From Dirofilaria immitis (lineage: Eukaryota; Nematoda; Chromadorea; Rhabditida; Onchocercidae): a stretch of 64,000 nt of DNA. The notes under the pieces were generated by a model. That model had not been told where the DNA came from. It worked only from the letters and a program-made list of their open reading frames with translations, and made no database searches. Made by a program: the position numbers and the translations under genes. This document shows, piece by piece, positions 1 through 12,900 of the stretch; within the stretch, counting starts at the first letter, position 1, and each line of letters opens with the position of its first letter. Location: contig JAKNDB010000087.1 of NCBI GenBank assembly GCA_024305405.1, positions 5,644,501 to 5,708,500 of the forward strand. Direction: 5' to 3'.

Positions 1-240
1 GTTGCTTTTTTAAAAACTAATTCCAGTAAGTCTGAAGGAATAGCTATATAATCTTTGAAAAATAATGAATTACTGAATAGCATTAATATTAATATTTTGT
101 GTGCTAATATATAGAACATCTTCTGGGAGCGAAAGGTAGTATGAAAGTTTAGGTGATTTTAATCGAATCCTTTAAGAAATATTAAAAACAAAACTTCCCT
201 GAATTTTGAACTATTCTTTAAAAATTTAAACTTAGTGCAG

Positions 241-409
241 AAACCAAAAATTCATCAAAGCTCTATGTATCTTAGATCTTGTCGGTGATTTCGATGAAGC
301 CTCGAAGAATGAATCGAAAGTTGGTGATTGCAAACATGAACATGGGCATGAACACGGACAAAATTTCCATCATGAAGGAGGAGAAATGGAAGCTAAATTG
401 GTTGCTTAA
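241..409 (+). CDS. 3' terminal exon of an unidentified gene, His-rich tail (partial)
   Basis: I do not recognise this protein. A T-rich stretch ending in TTAGTGCAG is followed by an open frame (first base completes a split codon) of 55 residues that ends in TAA at 407-409. The tail is acidic and histidine-rich (KHEHGHEHGQNFHHEGGEM), then EAKLVA. A canonical AATAAA at 507-512 fits a transcript end about 100 bases after the stop. No further coding exon is visible in 1-240, so the gene continues off the left edge. The His-rich tail could bind metal, but nothing else supports a function. Exon call fairly secure, identity unknown. Confidence 0.6.
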
Positions 410-412
410 AAA

Positions 413-1895
413 TAGTGTTGGAATTTTGTGAGACCTGCTTAGCTTATTTCTGTGGTAGATGGTGTCCTTTAGATCATTTATTGTTTTTGAAACTTTCTTG
501 TTCCCAAATAAATTGTGTAAAATTATAGTTCATAAATTTTCCTTAGTTTTTTAGTGGAATCGAGCATGTTCTTTATGACGCAAAATTTGCTAGGAGAAAA
601 GATTTATTTGCTATATTTTGTGGGCATATAATGTTTGTATTTTTTCATTAAATGCTTTTTTCTTTCTAAATATTCAATATGTGTTTGTTATTTTATACAT
701 GTTAGTTACATCCTCTTGAGTAAAAAAAAAAGTTTTCGATGTTTTCCATGCGTTCTTCTGGATTAGGGATCATTCAGCAAAAAAAAAAATAAACATTGAT
801 CGTTTTTTTGTTGACTTATTGTTCTTAAGTATAAAGAACTGTGTTTAATTTTTCCATTATTTGACTTGTTCAATTATTTTTTTGTGTTTGATGAAATTCA
901 ATTTTTCTGCAAGATAAATGTTTCAATAATTCTATTTTTATCTTATAATTCTGTTTAATCGATTTGTTGATGCACGGTGATAGAACTCTTGTTTTTACTG
1001 TTTTATGTAATCAGAGCATTCATACTAGGTTCAGTGTATGGTCAATAAAAGTTGGAAGTTTTGCGTAAATGTGGGATTGTAATCTCACTGATGACAGATA
1101 CATTATTTTTTGAGTTGCATTCATGCCAAAAGACGTAATTGAGATTCCATGTTCAGTAAGAGAAGGAACCCTTGGTTTTCATAATTGATGGCTGTTGTGG
1201 AATTAATATGGCGAGAGAAGGTTATTTAAGGTTATTTATACCACTGTCATTAATGCCCGAGAAATGTTAGCATTTGATGGAATAAAACAGGATAGTGGAA
1301 ATACTGATGGGTTGCACAATATTCTTATTTATGACGCATCTAGTGACTGTTACATTTTACGTGCAGTTTGTCTTTCGAATATATCTAGAAATATATGTTA
1401 GCAAGATGTGTCATTTGATATAATTTTAAAAATAACAGATGGAAACGTTGAACTTCTTGTTTGAGCTCTTTAAAATAGACTGAAGTGTTGTTTGCATAAT
1501 TTTGGTATCTTAATTTAATACATTGTTATATAGTATATGTATAACGTCTAGGCGCATTCTATATTGATAAAAAGAATATATTTAGATTAATCCATTATTA
1601 TGCCTGTTTTTCTTATTTCTTTCTAATCAACACGTTGATAATCTCGCTCGTAGTACCGATATCTATCAGAATGACTTTCGACAACTGCGAGTAGTTTTTC
1701 TGCATTTCGTTAGAATATCCGTTTTCATCAAAGATTGAAGTAATATTATACAGTAATAGAATTATTAATTCCATTTTTGACTGTTGATATGTGAGAAATG
1801 ACTGAATAAAAATATATGAGTTGTAAAATTCAGCAACATGTATTCTAATATAATATTCTATGTGACCAAGTGAAATATCAAGGTATGTTCGCATC
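413..1895. other. Intergenic region, no supported gene
   Basis: AT-rich sequence between the left-edge gene and TRAPPC13. Reading frames here are short and lack splice-bounded coding structure. Apart from the poly(A) signal listed separately I see no RNA gene or repeat. Confidence 0.4.
507..512 (+). terminator. Poly(A) signal AATAAA of the left-edge gene
   Basis: Perfect AATAAA about 100 bases downstream of the stop at 407-409, on the same strand and with a T-rich downstream region. It marks the likely 3' end of the partial gene. Confidence 0.5.
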
Positions 1896-4800
1896 ATGGT
1901 CGAGACAATGAAGGAACAAATTCTCACACTTAAAGGTTAAATTTGCTTTCCATGTTTTTAGTTTTCGAGGTAAATGGGATTTAGAATCTCGATTCTTCAA
2001 AAATGTTTAAATCCTTGGATTCTAGATAACTGTTTTTTAGTGATGCGCTTTGCTCGTCCCAAATTTTACGAAAATATTTGTATGCCAGTTGATCCAGCTG
2101 ATACAACCAGTCAGCTCATTGGCTCTATTCTCTGTCGTTCAACTGGACAAGAAGCTGCTGATATACCTATTGGAAAATATCTCATGGCACCACAAAAGTT
2201 CGAGTAGGTCTACAGAAAGTTCGCAGTTGATCTAACAATGTTTATTGCACCTGTTACATGACTACTACTAGTCATAGTAATGTTTAAAAAAGATGGTTAA
2301 CACCATTAACTTTGGGATTTATGCTCTTCAAAAGATTTGAGCATCATATCTCATTCTGACATTTATAGGGTAATTGTGCAGCAAATCGTTGCCAAGAATT
2401 TTGAGCAGATTAAAAATTTTAAGAAGCCTAACTTTTGCTTGAAAAAATGAAAATTGCTCAGTTGATAATTGCAGAAACATTTATTTGGGAGAGATCTTCA
2501 CTTTCTATGTTTGCGTACAAAACATAAGCGATAAAGTTGCGACGGATCTCTGTATCAAGGTGAACACATATATCTTAAATTTCTAAAGATAGAACTTATT
2601 GAAAAACTCATTAATTTCTAAACTATCATTCAGCTTTTTGAAATCATTTTATTTATTCTAAAATTTCATTTCTTGCAGACTGATTTGCAAACCACAAGTC
2701 AACGCAATGCATTACCATCGCAGTTGCAAGAAGCGAATGCTATGCTTGAACCAGGAGAATGTTTAGGGAAATCATTAGTCATGAAATCAAAGAAATTGGG
2801 CAGCACATGTATGTCTTATTTATTTGAGTATTGGAAAATTTCATGGGTGATGAAGGTGAACAGTTCAGAATATGCATAAAAATTTAGTAATATAGTCCTT
2901 TAACCTCTGTATGAATCTTAATTAAAAAATAAGCCAATTGATTTACTTGAGATTATCAAGATTTTATTTAGAATGTCCACTGGATTTCTTCGACTTTTTA
3001 CTGCAAAATATTACATCATTCCGAAAATTAACCTGGATAGGTTTATCGACTCTAACAAGCAAGAATTGAAATTAATTTTTAGAAACCTTTCGTGCATCAT
3101 GTTGATATCATCACGTTTTATTATCCTACAGTATTCATCAGTCTTTTTTCCTTCGCTTTTCAAATTATTGAAAATGTTCACTTTTCGATAAAATGGCATA
3201 TATCAGTACACATTCATTGTATAAATCTCTTTAGTAAAAGAATTCTCAAAATTTGAGATCATTTGATGTTCCAAAGCTGAGAGGTAGCGTCTTTTTGCAA
3301 CGAATTTATTCACACGCAGTATTATGCTTTTTTTCAGTATTTATTCTCCATAGGTTTGAATTGTTTTATTGAATGAATTGCATTTTACCAACTAAAATTC
3401 TTTTTTCTCTCTGTACCTAACTATTTTTGTAATCACGCTTAGTGCAAAATCAATGACAGTTACTTGAGTCTTATTGCAATTAGAAAGGCATTATTTTAAT
3501 CGTTATATTCAAATTATCCGGTTTTCTGGATATTGTGGTTTTTCATACATGTTCTGATCATACGTATATTCAGAAAATGAAACTTAGGCTTTTTAACCTG
3601 CACTTATAAATGTGACATAACTTTTAATCCTTTATTGATTTATGCTTTTGTTATGGATTTTTTGAACGATTTTTATTAATTTTACAGATTAGTATGTGCT
3701 GTGAGCTACAAAATATCTAAGAATGAAATGTATTTTCGGAAATTTTTAAGTTTCCAGTTACAAAACCAATCGACGTTCGAACAAAGTTTTATAATGCAGA
3801 GGTAACGCAATTTTGAGAGCAGCACTTTCCATAAAATTTTTAATTCTCTTGTTTTGAGGAATCAATATCTTTAAAATAATTATATTGTTCGCATGTTCAA
3901 TAATAGCGTGTATGAAATAATTGTTGGATGTGAGGATATGTTATCCTTCTTTGTTATTTAGAATAGGATTTTCAAATTCCAAATCCAGTTCCTTAATCTT
4001 ATTTCTCATAAATCTTATGTGTCGAATCTCATAATGGACTGCTCATGCAAGAAATTACAAACAGAGAAATTACTTTATGTGTTTCTTACTTTGAGAGTTG
4101 CCTTTTTCTATCATCTACGTTCATGTGTATAATGTAATTGATTTGTTTTACATGAATATGTGGAAGAATCGTGCATACAATCAGTGGTATTTACCTTAAT
4201 TACAGGATAATTTGGTAAGCTCGTTTGCATAAATAGAGGCTTGAAAATTTTTTCGATTTACAAGAAATTAAAAATCAATCTTTAAAAATTATTTGTTTAT
4301 GTACAGATAATAAGTTCTAAAGTTTGAGCATTTTTTGGATCCAAAGGAAGAAAATAGGTATTCGACAGAGAAACCATCCGTAAAAATTACGATCTACAAT
4401 ACGAGGAATAAATCACAAAATTTACTTTTTAAACTCTAGCGGTAATCAACAGAGTTTTCAGAACAACGATGTTTATTTGGAAGCGCAGATTCAGAACACT
4501 TCTGAACTACCAATGGTTCTAGAAAAAGTAATCCTAGAACCATCCGATTTCTATATAAGCTCTGAAATCTCACCTCCTAAAACAGAGTATTTCTTTCTTT
4601 TTCATCCGATTTATTTCTTTTATTTCTTCCGTCTTCCATTATTTTTTCCTCAAGAACAACAATATGATAATGCGAAGGAAAGTATTTCTGTGATATCCAT
4701 TTATAAAATCATACCAATTCTGATAATACTAGTGTTTCCACCGAAAGTCCAAAAAAAAAAAATTTATGTCATTTTCAAAAATAGATGTTCAGAGAAATAA

Positions 4801-6323
4801 GTGCAAGCTTTGCGAAAATTTTTTTGTTCAAAATTATGTATCGAATTCTATTTATCAAAAATCCTACGATTTTAGAGATCAAAATGTGACACAGAGTTTT
4901 GCAGAATCATTCTCATCATTATATCAGTAAGAGTAAATTATATTACTGTTCTCATATAACTAATCATTAAATAGCGACGATATTATCTCTAGAAATGAAA
5001 GCATGGAATTTTTTCATTTCTAGAGAAAGCATGGAACAGTCTTATCTCAACCCAAGTGATATTCGACAATATCTATTTTGTCTGAAACCAAAAACAACAG
5101 ATTATTCTCTGAATTATTTTAGGTATGTCATATAAACATGGCTTAGATTGAGAAAATTTTGTAAATTTGTCAAATCGACTTTTGGCGTGTTTTCGTATTT
5201 TTTTTTCGATAGGAAAGGGATATCAATTGGAAAACTGGATATGGTTTGGAGGACCAGTATGGGAGAGCGAGGCCGCTTACAAACGAGTGCTTTACAACGA
5301 ATGGTTTATTGCAATTATTTTGATATTTATGCATTCATTCATTATTTTTAGATTTGAGTATTATGCACCATCAACAGATATATATAGCTTGCAAAATATT
5401 AAAGAGTGAATTTAATTATTTTCAAAATTAAATTTTTAGGCTCCAGGTTATGGTGATTTACGACTCACGATTGAAAAAATACCGGCAACGGTAAAAGTCT
5501 TGCAACCGTTTAGTGTAATATGCCGACTTCATAACTGCAGGTTATACTTTAAAATTCTGGCGATATTGATCTTATCATATATTATTAGGATTTGAAATGA
5601 TAAAATATATTTTCAGCGAACGGTCACTGGATTTAGTATTAACTTTGGACGATAAATTACAACCAAATATTGCGTTTTGTTCAACTAGTGGTGTTGAGTT
5701 GGGACAGTTGCCACCGAATACTACAACTGACTTTTACCTAGAGTTATTACCGCTAATTTCTGGATTACAAGTATTTTTCTACCAGTTTGTCAAATAAATT
5801 AGATTTCAAATTGTAGCAAATGCAAAAAGCATTAAGGATGGGATTCGATAATTTGATAAGTATGTAGGAAATGCGCTGCATTCAAATTTTCGATTTTTTT
5901 AAAGCGTTGATTATACATCAAAGATTTTATTTTATATCATAAATCAAGATTTTATTCTTGTATCAATCTTAACGGAATTCCCATTAGATAAGAATACGGA
6001 TCCATCAGTCCAATGATTTTGATATTAGTTCTACATAAAATTATTTCTGGGAGAGGTAATGTTCAAAATCTTGGTGGTTATCCAATTAAATTGCCTGTTT
6101 GAATCTTGTAGATTGTCGCATTCGGAATATAGTAGCTCCTTAGTTGATTATTGTTTTTAAGTTTTTAAACATTGTTCATATCTTTTATCATATTTTTTAT
6201 GTTAAAATTTAGTATTTTTCAATAATTTTCGATTTTTAGTCAATTTCTGGTATTCGAGTCACGGACACTTTCTTGAGGAGAACATATGAGCACGATGATA
6301 TTGCCCAAGTATTCGTATCGTAG
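1896..6323 (+). CDS. TRAPPC13: Trafficking protein particle complex subunit 13 (TRAPPC13)
   Basis: Subunit of the TRAPP tethering complex (TRAPPIII in animals), a Rab GEF assembly acting at the Golgi and in autophagy. Twelve exons: 1896-1935, 2041-2203, 2475-2559, 2679-2808, 3688-3801, 4462-4586, 4876-4926, 5024-5122, 5213-5303, 5440-5540, 5617-5770, 6240-6323. Phases agree and give about 412 residues, close to the roughly 417 of the human protein. Family blocks in order: [108 protein letters not shown] and the C-terminal [20 protein letters not shown]. Two single-base losses break the frame, at G 2766-2768 and T 3743-3747; both lie in homopolymers inside conserved blocks, so sequence error is likelier than loss of function. 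Start chosen by alignment to the human N terminus. Confidence 0.93.
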
Positions 6324-7913
6324 TTTTTGAAGACTGGTTGTACCAGTTATAATTCCAATAATGAATAGTTTATTATCGTATATTATGAATGTCATACTCT
6401 GTATGCATAATGTTGAAAATGGTTTAGTTATCATTTCTTTGCCCGTTGATAATTTATATATTCATCAGTGAAATAGAATTATTAGAAAAGTTTGGAGAAG
6501 TCTCATTAGATTATCTGAAAAAATTATATTATTTTTGAACCTATATAATTTGTTGAATCTACTGAAGTCAAAATATCGCTTGAAAACAACATAATCCGCA
6601 ATGTCGACTTGTTTTGAAGAAGAAAAAGGTTGAGTTCACCTCAAATTAGAAGTTGTATAGAACTTCTCGAAAAAATGTATTTTCGTTAGCAACTATGATC
6701 ATTATAAAACCTAGTGGCTTCTCAAAGTTCAAAAATTGAGATTCGGACTAATATATGAATATTCCAGATATATAGGTGAGAATTGCTTAAATTAGGGAAG
6801 GACAAATATGTAGAAGGTATTGGACAGATTAACAGTCGATACATATTTTACCAAATTACGACATTTTACAAGTCTGATAACTAAGGTCTTCTAAAGCTTC
6901 TTTTCTAATTGTTTTCAATTATTTACAAGAAAAAAACAAGAGATTTTATCTGCCCAATAAGCAAAATATATTTCACAAAAAGACTAATAAAAACAGCGAA
7001 ATCTACTCAGACAATTAAAATCTGTTAGTAGTTAGGCTAATAATACATAGATACAGAATAGATTAAAAAGCAACAAAATAGTTTGACTTCATAGAAGTTA
7101 CAAAAGTTCTGACAACATGTGTAATGCTATATAAACAAACTTCCGAAAGAAAATTATGGAAACTTCAGCGTCGTTTAAATTTTGGAGATATTTTTTTCTT
7201 GGAGTCAAAATCCCAAAGAAAAAGTGAAGAAAGCGTAAAATCCACAAAATCTTTAAAATCACAAGATTAAGGCAAGAACGAGATCCAACTGAGAAGCTGT
7301 GATATTAGACGACATACTAATTAATATCTACGAAGTCGCTGGATTTATGGAAATCGATAAATAAAGGAAAAGTTGGCCTCCAGTCCCATATTTAGCGAAA
7401 AGACGGTTTATTTCTCTCAAAAAGTTGGGAAATTGAAAAGGAGATTTACAATCAATTATTTTGCGGAAAGTAAGTAGCAGAGTATTCAGTTTGAATTTGG
7501 CCTAATCGAAACATCTGCATTAACACGCTCGACATCACTCATGGTGCTTCTGCTGGATGAAAAAGTAATATTGGATGTAGGCAACAGATGAGTTAATTCA
7601 GCTGGAAATAAAAAATTTTTAGGTTACAAAACGGTCGATCGACAATTTTTACTAGCAGAGACTTTCCCTGTCTTAATACGAAACTTTTCTTTCGCACAAA
7701 ACGCTATCATAATGATATCTTCAGATTCATTTTTCATGAGAAATATTGCTAGTGGTCATTTTGATTGATAAAGACTGTTACTAACCTTGTCCACAGAGTG
7801 CACTGAAATCAACCATAATATTATCAATCAGTGTTTGCAAGTATTCTGAAAAACCATTATTATTAAACAAGACTTCTCTATAAATAATCATTTTTATATC
7901 AATCAAATTTGAA
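6324..7913. other. Intergenic region, no supported gene
   Basis: About 1.6 kb between the convergent TRAPPC13 and the minus-strand gene ending at 7914. Only short scattered frames are present, with no splice-bounded coding block and no notable repeat. Confidence 0.4.
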
Positions 7914-9742
7914 TTACCCAAAAGTAAAACAAACAAATCTAAAGAAACAGAACAAACTTTTCATGTTGAAATAGTCTCTCCACGTTGAACTTGGTTGATT
8001 GAGTACATCCTCCAATTCTTGAACAAGTTGCCTTATACGTTTTACCCTATCATCGAATGGACCACCTTCGGGAACATACATCCATTCTGAATACAATTTT
8101 CCCACATAGCTTTTTTCCGAAATCATTAGCAAATGATCATACTGTGTCTTCAATTTATCCATTTTTGCAGGTCCACCTAGTGATGCCTCTTTTCGAAATG
8201 CTACCTGGAATTTATTCTTTCTATTCCGAAAATTAATGCAAAACTATCATCTTAGAAACTATTTCAAATAGCATAAAACAGAAAAATCACTATTTTTCCA
8301 GAACTAAATTCGTGCAGAACTTTTATTTTATGTTCAAGAAGAATACAAAGATGTATGAGAATTATACGTTTGTTTATTATTTATTGAAAATTCTCGCACT
8401 TGGTAAGGTTTTTTAAACTTACCTTCCGAAATAAAAGGAACTGATCTTCAATAAATAATAAACAAACGTATAATTCTTTCCATTTTATGGAAAGATAAGA
8501 AAAGATAATTAACAGTAAACTGAGAAAAAGAATAAGTTGCATCATCAATCAGTTCGAATCCATTTTAAAATTTGCACAGTATATTGCATCAATAGTTTAG
8601 GATGACGCAGTATTTAAATATCAAACATACATTATGATTATGCAAAAAACTAAAATAATAAATTTACTTACTTGCCGCCAAGGACCACAATCTCCATCTT
8701 CATTCTGTTTCCCGGAAATATCTCCAGAAATAATATTCTGCGAGCTACATGGCCCGGTAATCGAAAACCGGTTTATAGAATCATTTGAGAAAACGCTTGA
8801 TGTATGGTCATGATTTATCATTCGCTCTTTCGAATTACCAATATAATCTAGGTCTGTCATAAAATTGATCGATGATATTTGTTTGTGCTGTGTAATTTCC
8901 GGTAACGTTGTTCGTTGCTGTTCGGCTATGCTTTCCGCTCCCTTGATAATTGATAAATCCTACAATAATGTTATGCAAAAAATTAAATATGGATAAAAAA
9001 ATTAAAATGAAAGCGAAAAATATCAAGAACTTACTTTGATTTTGCTTTTTTAGTTGCTGCTTGTTCGCTTTCTTCAGCAGTCTAGGAGGTATAGAATTCA
9101 TTAAAAAAATAGATATAGAATTCATAAAAAAAGAGATATAGAATTCATTAAAAATTACATATATATGTATTTTAATAAATATAATAAATAATTGGAAAAT
9201 ACTTCTTGAATTCATTAGCAGAATCGAAAAAGTACCTTTCGATTAGTCCAAAGTTCATACACACGTCTGCTCACTTCTTTAGAAGTACCATTTTTCCAAG
9301 TTGCGACATAACGAAACACATCATGCACTGTTCCATCAGACTCACATTTGAATTCGTGCTCAGTTGTTACATCAACTAAATCGAGACCCAGAAGCCTAAA
9401 ACTTGAAACTACAACAGTCTTATTTCTACAAATAACAGCATCTGAGAATTACCAATATAATATAGTACCGCTTTGTTTCAAGTTTCAAATCAATATTAAA
9501 TCCATAACTTCTCGTTATTTAACAAAAACTTAAGTGGAGAATTCTTGCAGCATCAAATTTTTGGCTTTGCATTAAAAATAACTGATATAATTATTTCCAA
9601 GAATGTAACTTCTGAATAGAAGCGGAATAATTCAAGTATTTTCCGAAAATTTGACTCACATTTCGTCATTGTTTGAAGACCAATAATTATGATCATTCAC
9701 ATTCACACCATCATCTTCCGGGATTACTACAATTGTTTCCAT
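7914..9742 (-). CDS. Unidentified acidic/basic protein, 5 exons (289 aa)
   Basis: Not recognised. Exons in transcript order: 9660-9742, 9236-9395, 9035-9081, 8672-8959, 7914-8204. The start METIVVIPEDDGVN lies 12 bases after an acceptor (ATTTTAG) with no coding upstream, as expected for a spliced-leader site. Exon 2 encodes a compact block (VHDVFRYVATWKNGTSKEV, then SRRVYELWTNRK), exon 3 an NLS-like TKKAKSK, exon 5 a Tyr/Trp-rich helical region (YSEWMYVPEGG, VKRIRQLVQELEDVL, STWRDYF). Exons 3 and 4 join in frame only if one A is added at the exon 3 end. Hydrophobicity gives no clear membrane segment except the Phe-rich last residues, which may be read-through past an unseen donor. It follows a large gene on the same strand by about 200 bases, so the two may be co-transcribed. 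A nuclear role is a guess from composition. Confidence 0.62.
8358..8477. repeat. 31-bp perfect inverted repeat in an intron
   Basis: Arms 8358-8388 and 8447-8477 are exact reverse complements over 31 bases, separated by 58 bases. The spacer holds a smaller palindrome (GGTAAG...CTTACC). It lies in the intron between exons 4 and 5 of the 7914-9742 gene and would form a long hairpin in the pre-mRNA. It could be a fold-back or MITE remnant, but no flanking target-site duplication is obvious. Confidence 0.85.
9091..9150. repeat. Short tandem repeat, about 22-24 bp unit, ~3 copies
   Basis: Three imperfect copies of an ATAGAATTCAT-A-rich unit in the intron between exons 2 and 3 of the 7914-9742 gene. 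Non-coding. Confidence 0.6.
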
Positions 9743-9954
9743 GTTTGAAAACTCCTAAAATAATTTGTTTGGTTTTTATTTTAATTTCAGAGATACGGAA
9801 AATGTATTTTCGACATAAAGTCTGCCAATATTACTTTCTGGATTATTTCATTTCTCTCAAAGAAGTATTAATTGAAGTTTTGCAACAGCTACTCAAATAT
9901 TCATATTTTTGAGATGCCGGATTTTTTCCTCCTTACATTGATGATGCTGATGAA

Positions 9955-12900
9955 TCAGCTTTTTTCACGTTTTCGTTTGCGACCACTGCCGTGCTGCGAT
10001 GTTTCCTTTAGTTTGTCTCCTGTTTTTGAATTGCTCCCTTAGCAATTTTTGTTCGCGTGCTTGACACCGCTTTTTTCTTTTTTCCTCTTCTTTTTCTTCG
10101 TCATCAAATATGAATCTGAAAAAGATAAGATTTATTAGTTTAGAACTTTAGAAGTATATGATTATACTACTGAGCAAGGTAATATTGTGAAATTCTTAAT
10201 ATATCACGCGAAAAGATGAAATATTTTACTTCATAGCTTTCTGGTAGTAATATTTAATTCATTCAGTGGGATTCGAAAAATTTGGTTACCTTTGTGGTGC
10301 CTTAATCTGACGCTTTGGACGCTTTGCAGCCAATATTTCGATACTGCCATCATTTTTCTCTGGTTTTATTTCTCTTTCCAGTTCTTCCTCCTTACCAGAT
10401 TCAATTGTTCCTTCAACCAATTGTTTTTGCTCCTTTTGGATAGCATCTCGTCCTGTTCCAGCTTAATATCATTTCGTGAAGGCTTCACGCCAGTTGAAGT
10501 TGATAACTGAGAAGCAACTTCTGCTGGTTTCAATGAAACGGTAGGATTCGAATTATGTACTGCAGCTGTAGCAGCACACTGCGCCCGAAGTCTTCTAATT
10601 TCCGGTGTCTCAAAAGAGTTAGATCAACTCGACGACCTGAAAGTACTCAATATGAATTATCTACAAACAATGAACATCTCAAAAATCTCATAAAATTATA
10701 TAACTATAAAATTCACAATGTCATATTAATCATTTAAAGCTTGAACAATTATTTACAGTGAAATTCCTAATTCGTAAGCAAATCACTCCTTTAAGAGTCA
10801 TATCAAGCAATGTATAATTAAAAATATCACAGTATAGAAATTTGAAAAAGTAGTACATATTACAAATTTGACAGTTTCACTAGGATACATATTGTATTAC
10901 ATTTAAACGCATATTTCAGAGGAGCATTAATATTTTTCGACTTATTCACTTAGAATCGTAGTGCTAGATTATCAAATGGATATCTCGGTCAGCGCTGCGA
11001 ACCGTTTAAAAACATGATTATTTTAACTCGCTTTGGCAATTCTTCATTGTACAAATCATTCATTTCTTGGCTCTTCTTTATTATTCCTATCGAATAAAAT
11101 CAAGTCATTATTTGTTCATCAGTTATCTTTATACTTCGGATAATAAAAATGTCTTAAAAAACATATTTATAATTTGATTCATGTTACTATTCAGACACCC
11201 AATAGTAATTTTTAAGATTAAATAATCAATACTAATGGTATGGTATTTACATAACAATTTCATAATATTTTATTTCGGATCTTAGTATTCCACTTAAACA
11301 ACTAATTCACTTAAAAGTTGTCGCTAGTTTTGCGCTAAAATTGCTATCAAGAACATTGAATGAGATAGAAGAAACAATTTAAAAGCTGTATAATCTTGAG
11401 AAATAAGCTATTTTATATTTTAAGTGATCAAATAGAGAAAGATTAAAGAATCTCAAGAATAATGGAGGCGATTTTAAAAGGATTCACTCCATCTGTATTC
11501 AATCGAAAAGTAGTATCGAATTTAGTCATATAAAATTAAAAATAAAGCTATGTGTTTAATGACATAACGAGTGAATTCTATGATAAAACCAGTTTAACAA
11601 GCACTGTTTATTCCGTTTTCCAAGAATAAACGAGACTGCGGTGATGACCAGCAATTAAATGATTGAGAATAATATAATAATTTTAAGTCTGAAATGTTGA
11701 ACATGCAAATTCCAGCAATAATTTAATTCATAAAATTTTTTTCATTTAATATATTTTAAAAGCCGCTGTTCAGATTCCTAATTACTTCCCGAATACGTAA
11801 AAGATGAATGAAACTCATGCCTCTTATTTAACAAAGGGCGATTGAAGCAGAAACACATATCCCACTTTTTATTGCTTGTACAGCATTTCAAAAATAGATA
11901 AATATGCGTAAAATTTTCTAGAAAATAAATGAATATATCTGCAATATGAGAAAAGTCACACACTTACCTGTTTTCGCTTCGTGTCTCTGAATTATTAATG
12001 CTTGCAAAAGCGCTACTGCTTCATGGATGTTGCCTGAAAATTGATACAAGTTTTCATGTGATTTCGCTTCTGTAAAAGTGCTGAATAACTGCTCATAATT
12101 GCGCATATTAAATATATCGTAGAATATTTCCGACAACGTAATGAAATGTAAAACGATGTTCACGACTTCAACTAGTTACATTGCCACTATGTTAAATAAT
12201 TATTACATTAATGACGAAAAGACCTTCTAAAACAGAATTTAATGCTTACGAAATTTCATACAACGTCGCAAATCAGCAAGTGTTTTTGGTAGCGGTATTT
12301 CAAGTACTGCTCGATAATTTCTACACGAGCTCAGAACAGTTTCAATAGCATCCAGTAATGGCTTGTCATCTTTGACTGAAAAGAGAGATTTAAGAAATTG
12401 CTGAAGTGGCGATTTCTTCTTATATTAAATTTTAGACATCATTTTGTTTATAATTTGCACATGTCGAAAAGAAGAAAAGAAATCTTGCATTTTGGAGTTT
12501 CCGTTTTAGCAAATGCTGCCCATAACGCCTCCACTGCCACAACTTCTTGCAATTCCAATCGATTTTTCTCATCTTCTGTAAAAGATTATTGCATTTTTTC
12601 TGCTAATTAAGCAATCTTTCAAATGATATACTAAAAAAACAGTTCCAATTGTTTAACATGTTTTAGAAAAGAACTGGGAACAATTTAGCACAAATAATAG
12701 TAACTCATTAATCTATCTGGTAAAAAAATTGACACAGAATGTGAATTGACCTGTCAAGTTAGATGGTTTAATTGCCACAGGTCTAGGAATTTCAGTTTTA
12801 GTTGTTAAAGCAGATCTTCCTGGTATTCTTGCCCCACTGTTTCGTGTTGCAGTAAGTTCCATCGTATTCTTGAGTTTTGATAGGTCACACGCCACTTGTT

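Noticed and set aside
6240..6434. 64-codon minus-strand frame
   Set aside because: Antisense shadow of TRAPPC13 exon 12, whose plus-strand product is clearly conserved.
12398..12610. 70-codon plus-strand frame
   Set aside because: Antisense to an exon of the large gene whose acceptor and reading phase fit the preceding exon.
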